Positions 18,634 to 28,331 of a DNA stretch of 64,000 nt are shown here, piece by piece. Where the stretch lies: positions 227,405 to 291,404 of the forward strand of contig UWOR01000003.1 in assembly GCA_900604495.1 (NCBI GenBank), in the 5' to 3' direction. Each line of letters starts with the position of its first letter. The first letter of the stretch is position 1. The translations under genes and the position numbers were made by a program. Source of the stretch: Desulfovibrio sp. Marseille-P6017 (GTDB lineage Bacteria; Bacillota_A; Clostridia; Peptostreptococcales; Peptostreptococcaceae). The notes below the pieces were generated by a model. That model searched no databases. It saw only the letters and a list, made by a program, of their open reading frames with translations, and was not told the DNA's origin.

Positions 18634-19803
18634 ATGTCAATTTCAATAGAATATTTATATAAAGATATTAAAAAACATGACGTGAAGTTAATAGCAGGGG
18701 AAAGGGGCCTAAATAATAAGGTAAGATGGACACATATAGTCGAAAGTGAGGAAATAGCAAGTTTTCTTCAGGGAGAAGAGATTGTATTTACGACAGGAGT
18801 AAGTATAAATAATGATACAACATTATTAAATATAATAAAAATAACAAAAAATCAAAATGCTAGTGGAATAGTTGTAAATACAGGTAAATATATTAAGGAA
18901 ATAAGTAAAGAAGTTATTGATTATTGTAATGAAAATAACTATCCTTTATTTGTTATGCCTTGGAATATAAGAATTCCTGACGTTATGAGGGATTTGACTA
19001 TAACAATACTAGAATCAGAAAGGACTTATGCAGAAATTTCAAATGCAATTAAAGATGCTATATTTCTACCAACTCATGAGGAGTTATATATACAAACTTT
19101 AGAAAAAGTTGGATTTAAATGTGACTGGGATTATATTGTATCAATAATAGAGTTAGAAGCTAATGATGATACTATAAAGAATATTCCCAATCATGCAGAA
19201 AGAGTAAAGTCATATATAGAAGATAAATTAAGCTATATAAAAAATAACTATTTTACTGTTAATGTTGGGAAATCTGTAATTATAGTATTTTACAATAAGA
19301 CTGATTTAGAAGTAGATAAGATATTAAAAAAACTGTATGTATTGATGGATAAAGATTATAAAATGTTAAAGTTTTATGTTGGAATAGGAAAGCATACGAA
19401 TAATTTAAAAAATTTATATAGAGGATATGAAGAAGCTAAGAATGTAGCTAAAATAAATAGGTTAATTAGAAATAATAATGTACATATACGATATAGTGAA
19501 GTTGCAATTTATAGACTTTTATTAGGTATGGATAATAAAGACATAATAAAAGAATTTCATGATGAAACGATAGGAGATTTAGAAGTATATGATAAAGTCA
19601 ATAATACTGACTATGTAGAATTGTTAATAAGTTATTTTGAAAATAATTGTAAGATAAATGAAACAGCTAAAAGCTTATATTTACATAGAAATACTGTAAA
19701 TTATAAAATAAATAAAATAGAAGAAATTTTAGATTTAAATTTAGATGATATAGGTGATAAAAGTAAAATATATTTATCTTTAATGATACGATACTTATTA
19801 TAG
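18634..19803 (+). CDS. PucR-family transcriptional regulator
   Basis: A 389-residue activator-type regulator. The N-terminal purine-catabolism/PucR domain contains LIAGERGLNNKVRWTHIVES, and the C-terminal HTH_30 domain has the pattern NNCKINETAKSLYLHRNTVNYKINKIEEILD typical of PucR and CdaR proteins. The middle region resembles the GGDEF-like section of this family. A TATAAT -10 box lies at 18578-18583 and AAGGAG precedes the ATG. It is followed by an MFS transporter gene, which it probably controls; the inducer is unknown, and purine, allantoin or organic acids are only analogies. Confidence 0.88.
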   Translation: MSISIEYLYKDIKKHDVKLIAGERGLNNKVRWTHIVESEEIASFLQGEEIVFTTGVSINNDTTLLNIIKITKNQNASGIVVNTGKYIKEISKEVIDYCNENNYPLFVMPWNIRIPDVMRDLTITILESERTYAEISNAIKDAIFLPTHEELYIQTLEKVGFKCDWDYIVSIIELEANDDTIKNIPNHAERVKSYIEDKLSYIKNNYFTVNVGKSVIIVFYNKTDLEVDKILKKLYVLMDKDYKMLKFYVGIGKHTNNLKNLYRGYEEAKNVAKINRLIRNNNVHIRYSEVAIYRLLLGMDNKDIIKEFHDETIGDLEVYDKVNNTDYVELLISYFENNCKINETAKSLYLHRNTVNYKINKIEEILDLNLDDIGDKSKIYLSLMIRYLL

Positions 19804-19862
19804 TTATAAAATATTAAACTTATATTAAATTGAAAAAAAATTACAATTGTTTAAGTGCATAA

Positions 19863-19879
19863 ACTTTACTGTGTAAAGT
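19863..19879. promoter_or_regulatory. Inverted repeat before the MFS gene, candidate operator
   Basis: A perfect 7-3-7 inverted repeat, ACTTTAC-TGT-GTAAAGT, lies about 70 bp before the MFS start. It could be a PucR-type binding site. The assignment rests on symmetry and position alone. Confidence 0.45.
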
Positions 19880-19947
19880 AACATTGAAGACAATCTTAAA
19901 TAGTGGCATTATAAATGATGTTAAAAAAATATACAAGGAGGTTCTTC

Positions 19948-21222
19948 ATGAGCAGTCAAGCACTTATAAATAATAAAAATATAAGTAATAAAAAGAAATT
20001 TTTCATGGTATTCATATGTATGTTTATGCAAGCTATTCCATTTGGTATAGCACAAAATATTCAACCATTATTTATACCTTATGTAATTAAGCAATTTGGA
20101 TTCTCTTTAGCTGGGTTTTCACTTATATTTACTTTTGGAGCTATAGCTTCAGCAGCATTTTCTCCATTTTTAGGGAAACTATTTGGAAAAGTAAATATAA
20201 AAATTCTATTTTTAGTAGGATCGACATTATCAGCAGTTGGATTTATAGGATTTGGTTTTTCTAATAATCTAGCTCAATTTTATGCATTCTCAGCTATACA
20301 ACAAGTTGGATGTGTATTATTCTCAGGTCTTGGGGTTCCATATGTAATAAATAATTGGTTCCCTAAAGAAGGTAGAGGTAAAGCTTTAGGGATAGCATTT
20401 TCTGGTGGATCTATAGGTAATGTATTTTTACAACAAATAACTTCTCAAATGTTATCATCAAAAGGGGCAACTTATAGTTATATCTTCTTTGGTATAGTAG
20501 CATTAGCATGTAGTTTACCAATAGTACTTTTATTTATAAGATTACCTAAAGTAGGTGAGGTAGAAGTTGTAGATAATAATGTTATAGAAGAAAATGAAAC
20601 TAAAGGGTTTGAAGGTCTTGGAGCTAAAGCAGCTAGACAAAATAAATATTTCTGGTTATTCTCTGTTGGATATGCAATAATAGCAATTTCTATATCAGCA
20701 TTAAGTACACAATATGCAACATATTTTACAGGAGAATTAGGATTAAGTGCAACACTGGTTGGTACTTTAGGTTCAGTATTTGCTTTATTCTGTTTAATAG
20801 GAAATGTTGTAGGTGGAGCTTTATTTGATAAAATAGGTACATTAAAAACAATGACCATATCTATGATACTTGAATCTGTTGCTGTAATTGCATTATTAGT
20901 TTCAGCCAAAATACATGGGTTAGCATTTTTCTTTTCAATAGCATATGGACTTAATGTTTATTCATACATGTCTGCTCCAGCATTTATGGCCACAGATGTA
21001 TTTGGTAAAAAAGAGTCTAGTGTAATTCTAGGAACTATAAGTTTATTATTTGCACTTGGATTTGCATTTGGATCTACATTATTTGGTATGGTAGTTGATA
21101 ATTTTGGATTTAATACTGCATGGATATTAATGCTTGCATGTATATTTGTTGGATATGCTTTATTACTTACTTCAATAAAGAAAGTAAAAGATCAAAATGC
21201 ACAAATAGAAGCTAATATGTAA
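19948..21222 (+). CDS. MFS transporter, OFA-like
   Basis: A 424-residue major facilitator with twelve hydrophobic segments. The motif FLGKLFGKVNIKILF between helices 2 and 3 corresponds to the GxLaDrxGrr loop, and WFPKEGRGKALGIAFSGGSIG is typical of oxalate/formate antiporter-type MFS members. The ATG at 19948 is chosen because AAGGAGG lies 9 bp upstream; an in-frame ATG at 19915 has no such site. It follows the PucR-type regulator on the same strand with a candidate operator between them. The substrate, probably a small carboxylate, is not readable. Confidence 0.85.
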   Translation: MSSQALINNKNISNKKKFFMVFICMFMQAIPFGIAQNIQPLFIPYVIKQFGFSLAGFSLIFTFGAIASAAFSPFLGKLFGKVNIKILFLVGSTLSAVGFIGFGFSNNLAQFYAFSAIQQVGCVLFSGLGVPYVINNWFPKEGRGKALGIAFSGGSIGNVFLQQITSQMLSSKGATYSYIFFGIVALACSLPIVLLFIRLPKVGEVEVVDNNVIEENETKGFEGLGAKAARQNKYFWLFSVGYAIIAISISALSTQYATYFTGELGLSATLVGTLGSVFALFCLIGNVVGGALFDKIGTLKTMTISMILESVAVIALLVSAKIHGLAFFFSIAYGLNVYSYMSAPAFMATDVFGKKESSVILGTISLLFALGFAFGSTLFGMVVDNFGFNTAWILMLACIFVGYALLLTSIKKVKDQNAQIEANM

Positions 21223-21248
21223 TTATATAAATATTAAATAGTATATAA

Positions 21249-21286
21249 AAAACTGTCTCATATTTTATTTGAGGCAGTTTTTTTAT
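21249..21286 (+). terminator. Terminator of the MFS gene
   Basis: A 10-bp stem, AACTGTCTCA with TGAGGCAGTT, is followed by seven T. It separates the MFS gene from the hyaluronan locus. Confidence 0.85.
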
Positions 21287-21436
21287 ATATTATTTAGTAT
21301 TTTTAATATATCATTCTATTAAATTAAATAGTATAGCTATTGTAAATTTTATATAGTTTATGAATCAGTATACATATAAGCCTTATATATACAGTATATA
21401 GATGAATTTAAGGAAGTTTTAGGAATATAAAAATTA

Positions 21437-21493
21437 TTGACAATATTAGGATAACGTTTTACAATTTAGATGAATGATAAGTAAAACGGTTTA
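21437..21493 (+). promoter_or_regulatory. Promoter and LacI/RegR-type operators of the hyaluronate lyase gene
   Basis: TTGACA (21437-21442) and TACAAT (21460-21465) are 17 bp apart. A half-palindromic box ATAACGTTTTAC (21451-21462) overlaps the -10, and GTAAAACGGTTTA (21481-21493) lies just after the expected start site. The arrangement is nearly identical to the one before kduI, which points to common control by the LacI-family regulator at 35054. It leaves an untranslated leader of about 150 bases before the lyase. Confidence 0.8.
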
Positions 21494-21626
21494 ATAGTTA
21501 AAATAAAACCTACTTAAATGGTATTTTATATTATATATCAGTGTTTATAAAATTAATTATTAAGCTGTAAAATTATAAAAATTCTATATTCAATGAAAGT
21601 ATTTTGAAAAAGAGGGGGACATACGA

Positions 21627-24600
21627 ATGAATAAAAAAAGGTCAGATAGGGGATTATATAAAAGTTTAGCTACTATATTAGTAGCAAATAGCTTTACAGT
21701 ATTATCACCAGTCATATCGCATGCAAATCAATTAATAGCAAATAAAGTAGTAAGTCTAGAGAATACTTCAGTTATAAGTAAAGACTATGCATCAATACTA
21801 AATAACAATTTAATAGATTTTAATGGAAGTTTTGAGGATAAAATAGGAACAGGAAATGATATATCACTATGGAAAGATAAGGTTAAACCTAAATATTGGG
21901 AGGTTTCATCATATGGCAATGGTAATGCACCAAAGGGTGAAATTGTAAATGATGTTAAAGATGGTAAAAATGCAGTTAAATTGGTACTAAATAATTCGAT
22001 TGGTTTTTTTAAAACTGTAACTGGTTCATCTCCTAAGATAGAAAGTGGGAGAGATTATAAATTAAGTACATGGATAAAAACAGAAAACTTAGTATCTGAA
22101 AGTAATATGGCACCTATTTTAATAAAAGTAGAACAATTAGATAGTAAAAATAACGTACTAGAACGTAATAATATAGACACAATAAGTGATGCAAATGAGT
22201 GGACTAACTTAAGTGGAACTATTACAGCTAATGAAAAGGCAGAAAGATTAAGAATTGTAGTTCAAATTGATGAAGGATTAAAAAATGTTGTATCTGGAAA
22301 TGTATATTTAGATGATTTTACCTTAGAAGAACTAGAAAAAGAGCCTACTAGTATAAGTTTAAATGAAAGTAGTATAGAAATAACTCCAGGAAATAGTAAA
22401 AAATTAGATTATACTATAGAGCCACTACAAGCAAATAAACAAAATGTTGTGTGGACAAGTAGCGATCAAAGTGTTGCAAAGGTAGATGAAAATGGACTGA
22501 TAAAGGCTAATAAAGCAGGAAGTGCAAAAATAACAGCTACAATAGAAAAATATCCACAATTTAAAGCAGAATGTAAAATAGAAGTTAAAGGAACTATTGA
22601 AATAGAAAAAATAGAGTTTGAAAGTGATAAAATAGAAATAGAAAATAATAAACATTATGTAGTTAAAGCAAAAACATATCCACAATATTCAAATGAAGAA
22701 TATTCATTGGTAGTAGAAAATGAGAATATAGCTACTATAGAAAATGGTATAGTTAGGGGCATAGGTATAGGTACTACAACGGTTAAAGCTATAAATTCAT
22801 CAGGAGGAGAATTAGGATCATTTGAATTAAATGTAAAAGAAAATGAAGAAGATAAATATGATGTAGTTTTAAATAAAATATATGATTCACATATACCAAA
22901 TGATTTAATATCTCCAGAAAATAATAAAGTAGACCAAGATGTTATTAATGATATAGTTGATGCTGCTAAAGCATATTGGAATAAAATGTATAAAGATACG
23001 TCTAAAAAATATATATGGGATGATTTAAGTGGAAATACTTCAAATGCATCTACAAACTCAAATCATATTACAAAAAGTTTTGAAAGATTGAGAGAAATGT
23101 CAAAAGCATATTTACTAGAAGGATCCGAATTAAAAGGAAATAGTGATTTACTAAAAGATATAGTGTATGGCTTAGATTGGTTAATAGAAAATAAATATAA
23201 TGCAAGCGGAGATAAAGTTCCATTTGGAAATTGGTGGGATTGGCAAATCGGTGCACCACAAAAACTTACAGATACATTAATAATATTAAAAGATTATCTT
23301 ACAGAAGAACAATTTAAAAATTATGCTGAAAAGATATCTTATTATGCTCCTAATGCAAGGGATATGAATAGTCCCACACCTACAATAAGCTCAGGAGCAA
23401 ATAGAGTAGATATGTGTCAAGTAGTATTATATACAGGATTACTAATTAAGAATGATAATAAGGTAAAAGAATCTAGTAATGATTTATTACCAGAACTTAA
23501 ATATGTAACTAATTCTAAAACAAATGGTATATATAAAGATGGGTCATTAATACAACATGATGCTATACCATACACAGGAACTTATGGAGCGATTTTCTTA
23601 GAAGGGGTAGGTAAGTTAAATTACTTATTAGATAAAACTGAGTGGTCTATTCCACAGGAAAATGTTAATATGCTTTATGATGTAATAAAAGACTCTTTTG
23701 AACCGTTAATGTATAAAGGGGTAATAATGGATATGGTTAATGGTAGATCAATCTCTAGATCAAATTGGCAGGATATACAAAATGGAGATAAAGTTGTAAA
23801 AAGTATAGTGAAGTATTTTATACCATCCGCAACAAGTAAGGAGTCAAGTAGATTAAAGGGTGTAGTAAAATATTGGGTTGAGTCTAATAAAGATACAAAT
23901 ATAGTAAATAATACTAAGGATTTAGAATATAGAGCAATGCTTATAGATATTTTAAATGATGATAGCGTAGAATCTAGCGGGCCATTACAAGGACATTATA
24001 ATTTTGCAATGATGGATAGAGTTGTACATAGAAATTCAGAGTATTCCTTTGGAATAAGTGCATATTCAGACAGAACATATATGTATGAAGCCATGAATCA
24101 AGAAAATCTAAAGGGATATCATACATCGGATGGTATGACTTATTTATATAATGGTGATACAACACAGTATTCTAGGGGATTTTGGGCTACAGTAAATTCA
24201 AATCGATTACCGGGTACAACTGTAGATACGCTTAAACTTTATGATGGAGCAAATGGTAGCAAAGTAAGTAGTAACCAGAGTTGGGTAGGTGGAAGTGTTA
24301 TTGAAGGTAAGTATGGAGTATCTGGTATGTATTTAGATAAGAATACTGAAAAAGAAAAAAATGAAGCTTATAAAATGGATTTAACAGCTAAAAAATCTTG
24401 GTTTATGTTTGATGATGAGATTGTTGCATTAGGCTCAGATATAGATAGTACAAAAGATAGAACTATTGAAACTATAATTGAGAACAGAGTATTATCAAAT
24501 GAAGGAACAGAAACATTTACAGTAGATGGAGATATATCAATAAAAGAACTAGGGAATTTAGAGAAAAAAGAAGGTGCAAGTTGGGCACATATAAAAGGAG

Positions 24601-25445
24601 AAAAAGAAAACACTGATATAGGATATTACTTCCCTAACAAAGCTAACATAAATATATTAAGAGAAAATCGAACTGGAAATTGGAAAGATATAAATGGGAC
24701 TGAATCTGATAAAATAGTCAAAAATAATTATTTAACTATGTGGATTAATCATGGTGTAAATCCAAATAATGAAAAGTATTCTTATGTTTTATTACCAAAT
24801 AAATCATTAGATGAAGTAAAAGAATATAATGAAAAGCCAAATATAGAGATATTATCTAATACTGAAAGTGTCCATGCAGTAAAAGAGAAAGAATTAAATA
24901 TTACAGCAGCTAATTTCTGGGATGATAATCAAAGTGTAGATTTTATATACTCAGATAAACAGTCATCAGTTATAGTAAGAGAAGATAGCGGTGTGATTAA
25001 GATTGGAGTATCAGATCCTACTATGAAAAATGAAGGAAAAATAAGAATTGAACTGCATAAAAAAGTAGGAGATTTAATAAGCAAAGATGATAGGATAGAA
25101 GTAATAGATTTATCAGATAAGCTTATATTAGAAGTTAATGTTAATGGTGCAAATGGATCTACAATAAATGCAGAATTTAGCATAAAAGAAACTAATTCAT
25201 TAAATGCGCCTGAAAATGTACGTATTACAAAGAAATCTTCAAAAAGTGTGAGTTTAGCTTGGGATAATCCTAATGATAAAAAAGATGCAAAATATTATGA
25301 AGTTTACTTAGATGGGGAATTAGTTGACAAAGTAAAGAATGAAAAAATAAAGTTAAAAATATCAAATCAAAAGCATATATTTAATGTACGAGCTGTAGAT
25401 AAGTATGGGAATAAATCTGATATAAGCGAAGATGTAGAATTATAA
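21627..25445 (+). CDS. Secreted polysaccharide lyase family 8 (hyaluronate/chondroitin lyase)
   Basis: Extracellular lyase that cuts hyaluronan, and probably chondroitin, to unsaturated disaccharides. A signal peptide ends near residue 34 (SHA). It is followed by a carbohydrate-binding-like domain (about 45-235) and two BIG2-like Ig domains (about 240-410), of which the first holds TSISLNESSIEITPGNSKKL. The PL8 helical catalytic domain has the aromatic patch NWWDWQIG (Trp536/537), Asn592 in GANRVD, His644 and Tyr653. The spacings match the pneumococcal lyase (W291/292, N349, H399, Y408). A fibronectin III domain ends the protein. No LPXTG motif or other wall anchor is visible, so it is probably released. 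It has its own promoter with RegR-type operators and starts the uronate locus. Confidence 0.94.
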   Translation: MNKKRSDRGLYKSLATILVANSFTVLSPVISHANQLIANKVVSLENTSVISKDYASILNNNLIDFNGSFEDKIGTGNDISLWKDKVKPKYWEVSSYGNGNAPKGEIVNDVKDGKNAVKLVLNNSIGFFKTVTGSSPKIESGRDYKLSTWIKTENLVSESNMAPILIKVEQLDSKNNVLERNNIDTISDANEWTNLSGTITANEKAERLRIVVQIDEGLKNVVSGNVYLDDFTLEELEKEPTSISLNESSIEITPGNSKKLDYTIEPLQANKQNVVWTSSDQSVAKVDENGLIKANKAGSAKITATIEKYPQFKAECKIEVKGTIEIEKIEFESDKIEIENNKHYVVKAKTYPQYSNEEYSLVVENENIATIENGIVRGIGIGTTTVKAINSSGGELGSFELNVKENEEDKYDVVLNKIYDSHIPNDLISPENNKVDQDVINDIVDAAKAYWNKMYKDTSKKYIWDDLSGNTSNASTNSNHITKSFERLREMSKAYLLEGSELKGNSDLLKDIVYGLDWLIENKYNASGDKVPFGNWWDWQIGAPQKLTDTLIILKDYLTEEQFKNYAEKISYYAPNARDMNSPTPTISSGANRVDMCQVVLYTGLLIKNDNKVKESSNDLLPELKYVTNSKTNGIYKDGSLIQHDAIPYTGTYGAIFLEGVGKLNYLLDKTEWSIPQENVNMLYDVIKDSFEPLMYKGVIMDMVNGRSISRSNWQDIQNGDKVVKSIVKYFIPSATSKESSRLKGVVKYWVESNKDTNIVNNTKDLEYRAMLIDILNDDSVESSGPLQGHYNFAMMDRVVHRNSEYSFGISAYSDRTYMYEAMNQENLKGYHTSDGMTYLYNGDTTQYSRGFWATVNSNRLPGTTVDTLKLYDGANGSKVSSNQSWVGGSVIEGKYGVSGMYLDKNTEKEKNEAYKMDLTAKKSWFMFDDEIVALGSDIDSTKDRTIETIIENRVLSNEGTETFTVDGDISIKELGNLEKKEGASWAHIKGEKENTDIGYYFPNKANINILRENRTGNWKDINGTESDKIVKNNYLTMWINHGVNPNNEKYSYVLLPNKSLDEVKEYNEKPNIEILSNTESVHAVKEKELNITAANFWDDNQSVDFIYSDKQSSVIVREDSGVIKIGVSDPTMKNEGKIRIELHKKVGDLISKDDRIEVIDLSDKLILEVNVNGANGSTINAEFSIKETNSLNAPENVRITKKSSKSVSLAWDNPNDKKDAKYYEVYLDGELVDKVKNEKIKLKISNQKHIFNVRAVDKYGNKSDISEDVEL

Positions 25446-25614
25446 TAAATATTAAAGTCATATTAATACTAAAAAATATCTTATAGAGTAGATTTTTGTT
25501 AAAATATTTGGACTATAGGGTATTTTTTTACTTAAATAATAACAGGTAGAACATTGAAGTTACTCTAGATTTTAATTGATATTAAAATATATTATAAAAA
25601 TTGTTAAAAAATTA

Positions 25615-25686
25615 TTGACAATATTAGGATAACGTTTTACAATTAAATTAAACAAATAGGTAAAACGGTTTAGTAAAACGGTTTTA
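25615..25686 (+). promoter_or_regulatory. Promoter and LacI/RegR-type operators of the uronate operon
   Basis: TTGACA (25615-25620) and TACAAT (25638-25643), 17 bp apart, are the same as before the lyase gene. ATAACGTTTTAC (25629-25640) overlaps the -10. Two further boxes, GTAAAACGGTTTA (25660-25672) and GTAAAACGGTTTTA (25673-25686), lie in tandem after the start site. The last contains the odd palindrome TAAAAC-G-GTTTTA, typical in form for a LacI-family operator. Confidence 0.82.
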
Positions 25687-25717
25687 TAAATTAGAAATGT
25701 ATAATAAGGGGGAAATT

Positions 25718-26548
25718 ATGAATAATCGATATGCAAATCATCCAAATGATTCAAAAAAATATGATACAAACCAATTAAGAGAACATTACATGGTAGAAGA
25801 AATTTTTATTGATGATAAAATGGAGCTTACTTATAGCCATGTAGATAGAATAATATTTGGAGGAATAAAACCAGTTAGTGAAAGTTTAAAATTAGAAGCA
25901 GGCAAGTCTATGGGTGTTGACTACTTCTTAGAAAGAAGAGAAATGGGCGTTATAAATGTTGGAGGAGAAGGTATAGTTTTAATAGATGGGGAAGAATTTA
26001 AACTAAATAATAAAGATGGTTTATATATAGGAAAAGGAAACAAGGATATTATATTTAAATCATCAAATAAAGAAAATCCAGCGAAGTTTTATATAAATTC
26101 AGTACCTGCACATAAAGAATATAAAACAGTTAAAATAGAAATAGAAAAAGCAAATCCAGTTAAACTAGGGGATAATTCAACATTAAATAAAAGAACAATA
26201 TATCAATATGTACATCCAAATGTTTGCGAAAGTTGTCAATTATTAATGGGACTTACTATATTAGAACCAGGAAGTGCATGGAATACGATGCCATGTCATA
26301 CTCATGAAAGAAGAATGGAAGTTTATTTTTACTTCGATATGGAAGAGGATACAAGAGTAATCCACTTAATGGGAGAACCTACAGAGACAAGACACTTAAT
26401 AGTTAAAAATGAACAAGCTATAATTTCTCCAAGCTGGTCAATACATTCAGGAGTAGGAACAAGCAACTATACATTTATATGGGGAATGTGTGGGGAAAAT
26501 CAAACTTTTGATGATATGGACCATATATCTATGGATACATTAAGATAA
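25718..26548 (+). CDS. kduI: 5-keto-4-deoxyuronate isomerase
   Basis: Converts 5-keto-4-deoxyuronate (DKI) to 3-deoxy-glycero-hexosulosonate (DKII), the step after GH88 hydrolysis. The 276-residue length, the N-terminal RYANHPNDSKKYDT, the cupin metal site PCHTHERRMEVYFYF and the C-terminal WGMCGENQTFDDMDHI are characteristic of KduI. The ATG at 25718 follows AAGGGGGAAA; an in-frame ATG 21 bases upstream lacks a ribosome binding site. It is the first gene of the operon driven by the RegR-type promoter. Confidence 0.95.
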   Translation: MNNRYANHPNDSKKYDTNQLREHYMVEEIFIDDKMELTYSHVDRIIFGGIKPVSESLKLEAGKSMGVDYFLERREMGVINVGGEGIVLIDGEEFKLNNKDGLYIGKGNKDIIFKSSNKENPAKFYINSVPAHKEYKTVKIEIEKANPVKLGDNSTLNKRTIYQYVHPNVCESCQLLMGLTILEPGSAWNTMPCHTHERRMEVYFYFDMEEDTRVIHLMGEPTETRHLIVKNEQAIISPSWSIHSGVGTSNYTFIWGMCGENQTFDDMDHISMDTLR

Positions 26549-26566
26549 ATAAAATAGGGGGAAAAT

Positions 26567-27790
26567 ATGATAGTTGAGGCAAGTTTATGTAAATCAAAAG
26601 AAATAAAGAAAATTGAAGTTGAGAACATCAATAAGTCTTTAGAATTTTTAGAGAGTAAACTTCTGACTAAATCTGAAGTTAAAAAGGCAATAGAAGCTGC
26701 AATAAGTCAAATAGATGCTAATATGGAATATTTTAAAGAAAAATTTCCATCATCAGCTACTAAAGAAAATAAATATGAGATAATAGAAAATATAGAGTGG
26801 ACAGATGGTTTCTGGACAGGGCTTTTATGGCTAGCTTATGAATATACAAATGATAATAAATATAAAGAATTAGCTGAGAAAAATGTAGCATCATTTAAGA
26901 ACAGAGTAGAAAAAAACATTGAAATAGATCATCATGATTTAGGATTTCTTTATTCATTATCTTGTATAAGTGGATATAAGGTAACAGGTTCATTGGATGC
27001 GAAAGTAGCAGCAATAAAAGCAGCCGATAAATTGATATCTAGATATCAAGAGGTTGGTGGATTTATTCAAGCTTGGGGAGAATTAGGTCATAAAGACAAC
27101 TATAGATTTATAATTGACTGTTTGCTTAATATACCACTTTTATATTGGGCTAGTGAAACTACAGGAGATAATAAATATAGGAAAATCGCTAACACTCACT
27201 TTGTAACATCTTGTAACAATGTAATAAGAGACGATGCATCAGCATATCACACTTTCTATATGAATAATGAAAATGGAATGCCACTAAAAGGTGTGACTAG
27301 ACAAGGGTATAATGATGATTCATCATGGGCTAGAGGTCAAGCATGGGGAGTATATGGAATACCTTTAAATTATAAGTATACTAAGAATGAAAGTTGTTTT
27401 AATCTTTATAAGGGAATGACTAATTACTTCTTAAATAGATTGCCTGAAGATAATGTATGTTATTGGGATTTAATATTTAAGGATGGAGATGGTCATTCAA
27501 AAGACTCATCTGCAGCAGCTATAGCAGTTTGCGGAATGCATGAGATGAATAAGTATTTACCAGAGGTAGATGAAGATAAAGAGGTATACAAGTACGCAAT
27601 GCATAATATACTTAGATCTTTAATTAAAAATTATACAAGTGAAGAAGTTGCACGAGGTAAACCGATTTTATATCACGGTGTTTACTCTTGGCATTCAGGA
27701 AAAGGTGTAGATGAAGGAAATATATGGGGAGATTATTTCTACCTAGAAGCGTTAATAAGATTTTATAAAGATTGGGAACTATATTGGTAA
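26567..27790 (+). CDS. ugl: Unsaturated glucuronyl hydrolase, GH88
   Basis: Cytoplasmic hydrolase that removes the unsaturated uronic acid from disaccharides made by the PL8 lyase, by hydration of the vinyl ether. At 407 residues it matches GH88. DHHDLGF holds the predicted catalytic Asp124 and IIDCL the second, Asp184; their spacing of 60 agrees with D88/D149 of the Bacillus enzyme. WTDGFWTGLLWLAYE and DDSSWARGQAWG are further landmarks. There is no signal peptide, in keeping with action on imported disaccharides. It lies between kduI and the PTS genes. Confidence 0.94.
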   Translation: MIVEASLCKSKEIKKIEVENINKSLEFLESKLLTKSEVKKAIEAAISQIDANMEYFKEKFPSSATKENKYEIIENIEWTDGFWTGLLWLAYEYTNDNKYKELAEKNVASFKNRVEKNIEIDHHDLGFLYSLSCISGYKVTGSLDAKVAAIKAADKLISRYQEVGGFIQAWGELGHKDNYRFIIDCLLNIPLLYWASETTGDNKYRKIANTHFVTSCNNVIRDDASAYHTFYMNNENGMPLKGVTRQGYNDDSSWARGQAWGVYGIPLNYKYTKNESCFNLYKGMTNYFLNRLPEDNVCYWDLIFKDGDGHSKDSSAAAIAVCGMHEMNKYLPEVDEDKEVYKYAMHNILRSLIKNYTSEEVARGKPILYHGVYSWHSGKGVDEGNIWGDYFYLEALIRFYKDWELYW

Positions 27791-27813
27791 ATTAGATTAA
27801 GGGGAGTGTAAAA

Positions 27814-28305
27814 ATGAGTAATGTAAATATTGAAATGATGAGAATTGATGAGAGATTAATACATGGTCAAGGGCAAATGTGGTTAAATGCTTTAGGAGTT
27901 AATACTGTAATAGTAGCTAATGATGAAGCAAGTAATGATCCAATACAACAAACATTAATGAAGACAGTTGTGCCAAAATCAATAGCTATGAGATTTTTCT
28001 CAATAGAAAAAACTTGTGAATTAATACATAAAGCATCACCTAAACAAAAAATATTCTTAGTAGTAAAGACACCAGAAGATGCATTAAAACTTATAGATGG
28101 TGGAGTTCCAGTAAATGAAATAAATATAGGAAATATACATAATGCACCAGGTAAAGAACCAGTTACACGCTCTATATTCTTAGGTGAAGATGATAAAGCT
28201 GCTTTAAGAGAATTATATAAAAAACATAATATGAAATTTAATACTAAAGCTACTCCTTCAGGAAATCATGGCGCACTTGAAGTTGATATAACTAAATATC
28301 TATAA
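27814..28305 (+). CDS. PTS mannose-family EIIB component
   Basis: Cytoplasmic phosphocarrier of a mannose/N-acetylgalactosamine-type phosphotransferase system (AgaV/ManX-B family). The RIDERLIHGQG segment carries the phosphorylated His17. Its 163 residues match stand-alone EIIB. It opens a B-C-D-A set embedded among hyaluronan catabolic genes, so the likely cargo is the unsaturated hyaluronan or chondroitin disaccharide, as established for the pneumococcal counterpart. The cargo here is inferred from synteny. Confidence 0.92.
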   Translation: MSNVNIEMMRIDERLIHGQGQMWLNALGVNTVIVANDEASNDPIQQTLMKTVVPKSIAMRFFSIEKTCELIHKASPKQKIFLVVKTPEDALKLIDGGVPVNEINIGNIHNAPGKEPVTRSIFLGEDDKAALRELYKKHNMKFNTKATPSGNHGALEVDITKYL

Positions 28306-28331
28306 TTTAAAATTAAATAGGGGTGAAATAA

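Noticed and set aside
20478..20909. 143-codon minus-strand frame inside the MFS gene
   Set aside because: Antisense of membrane-protein codons, no ribosome binding site.
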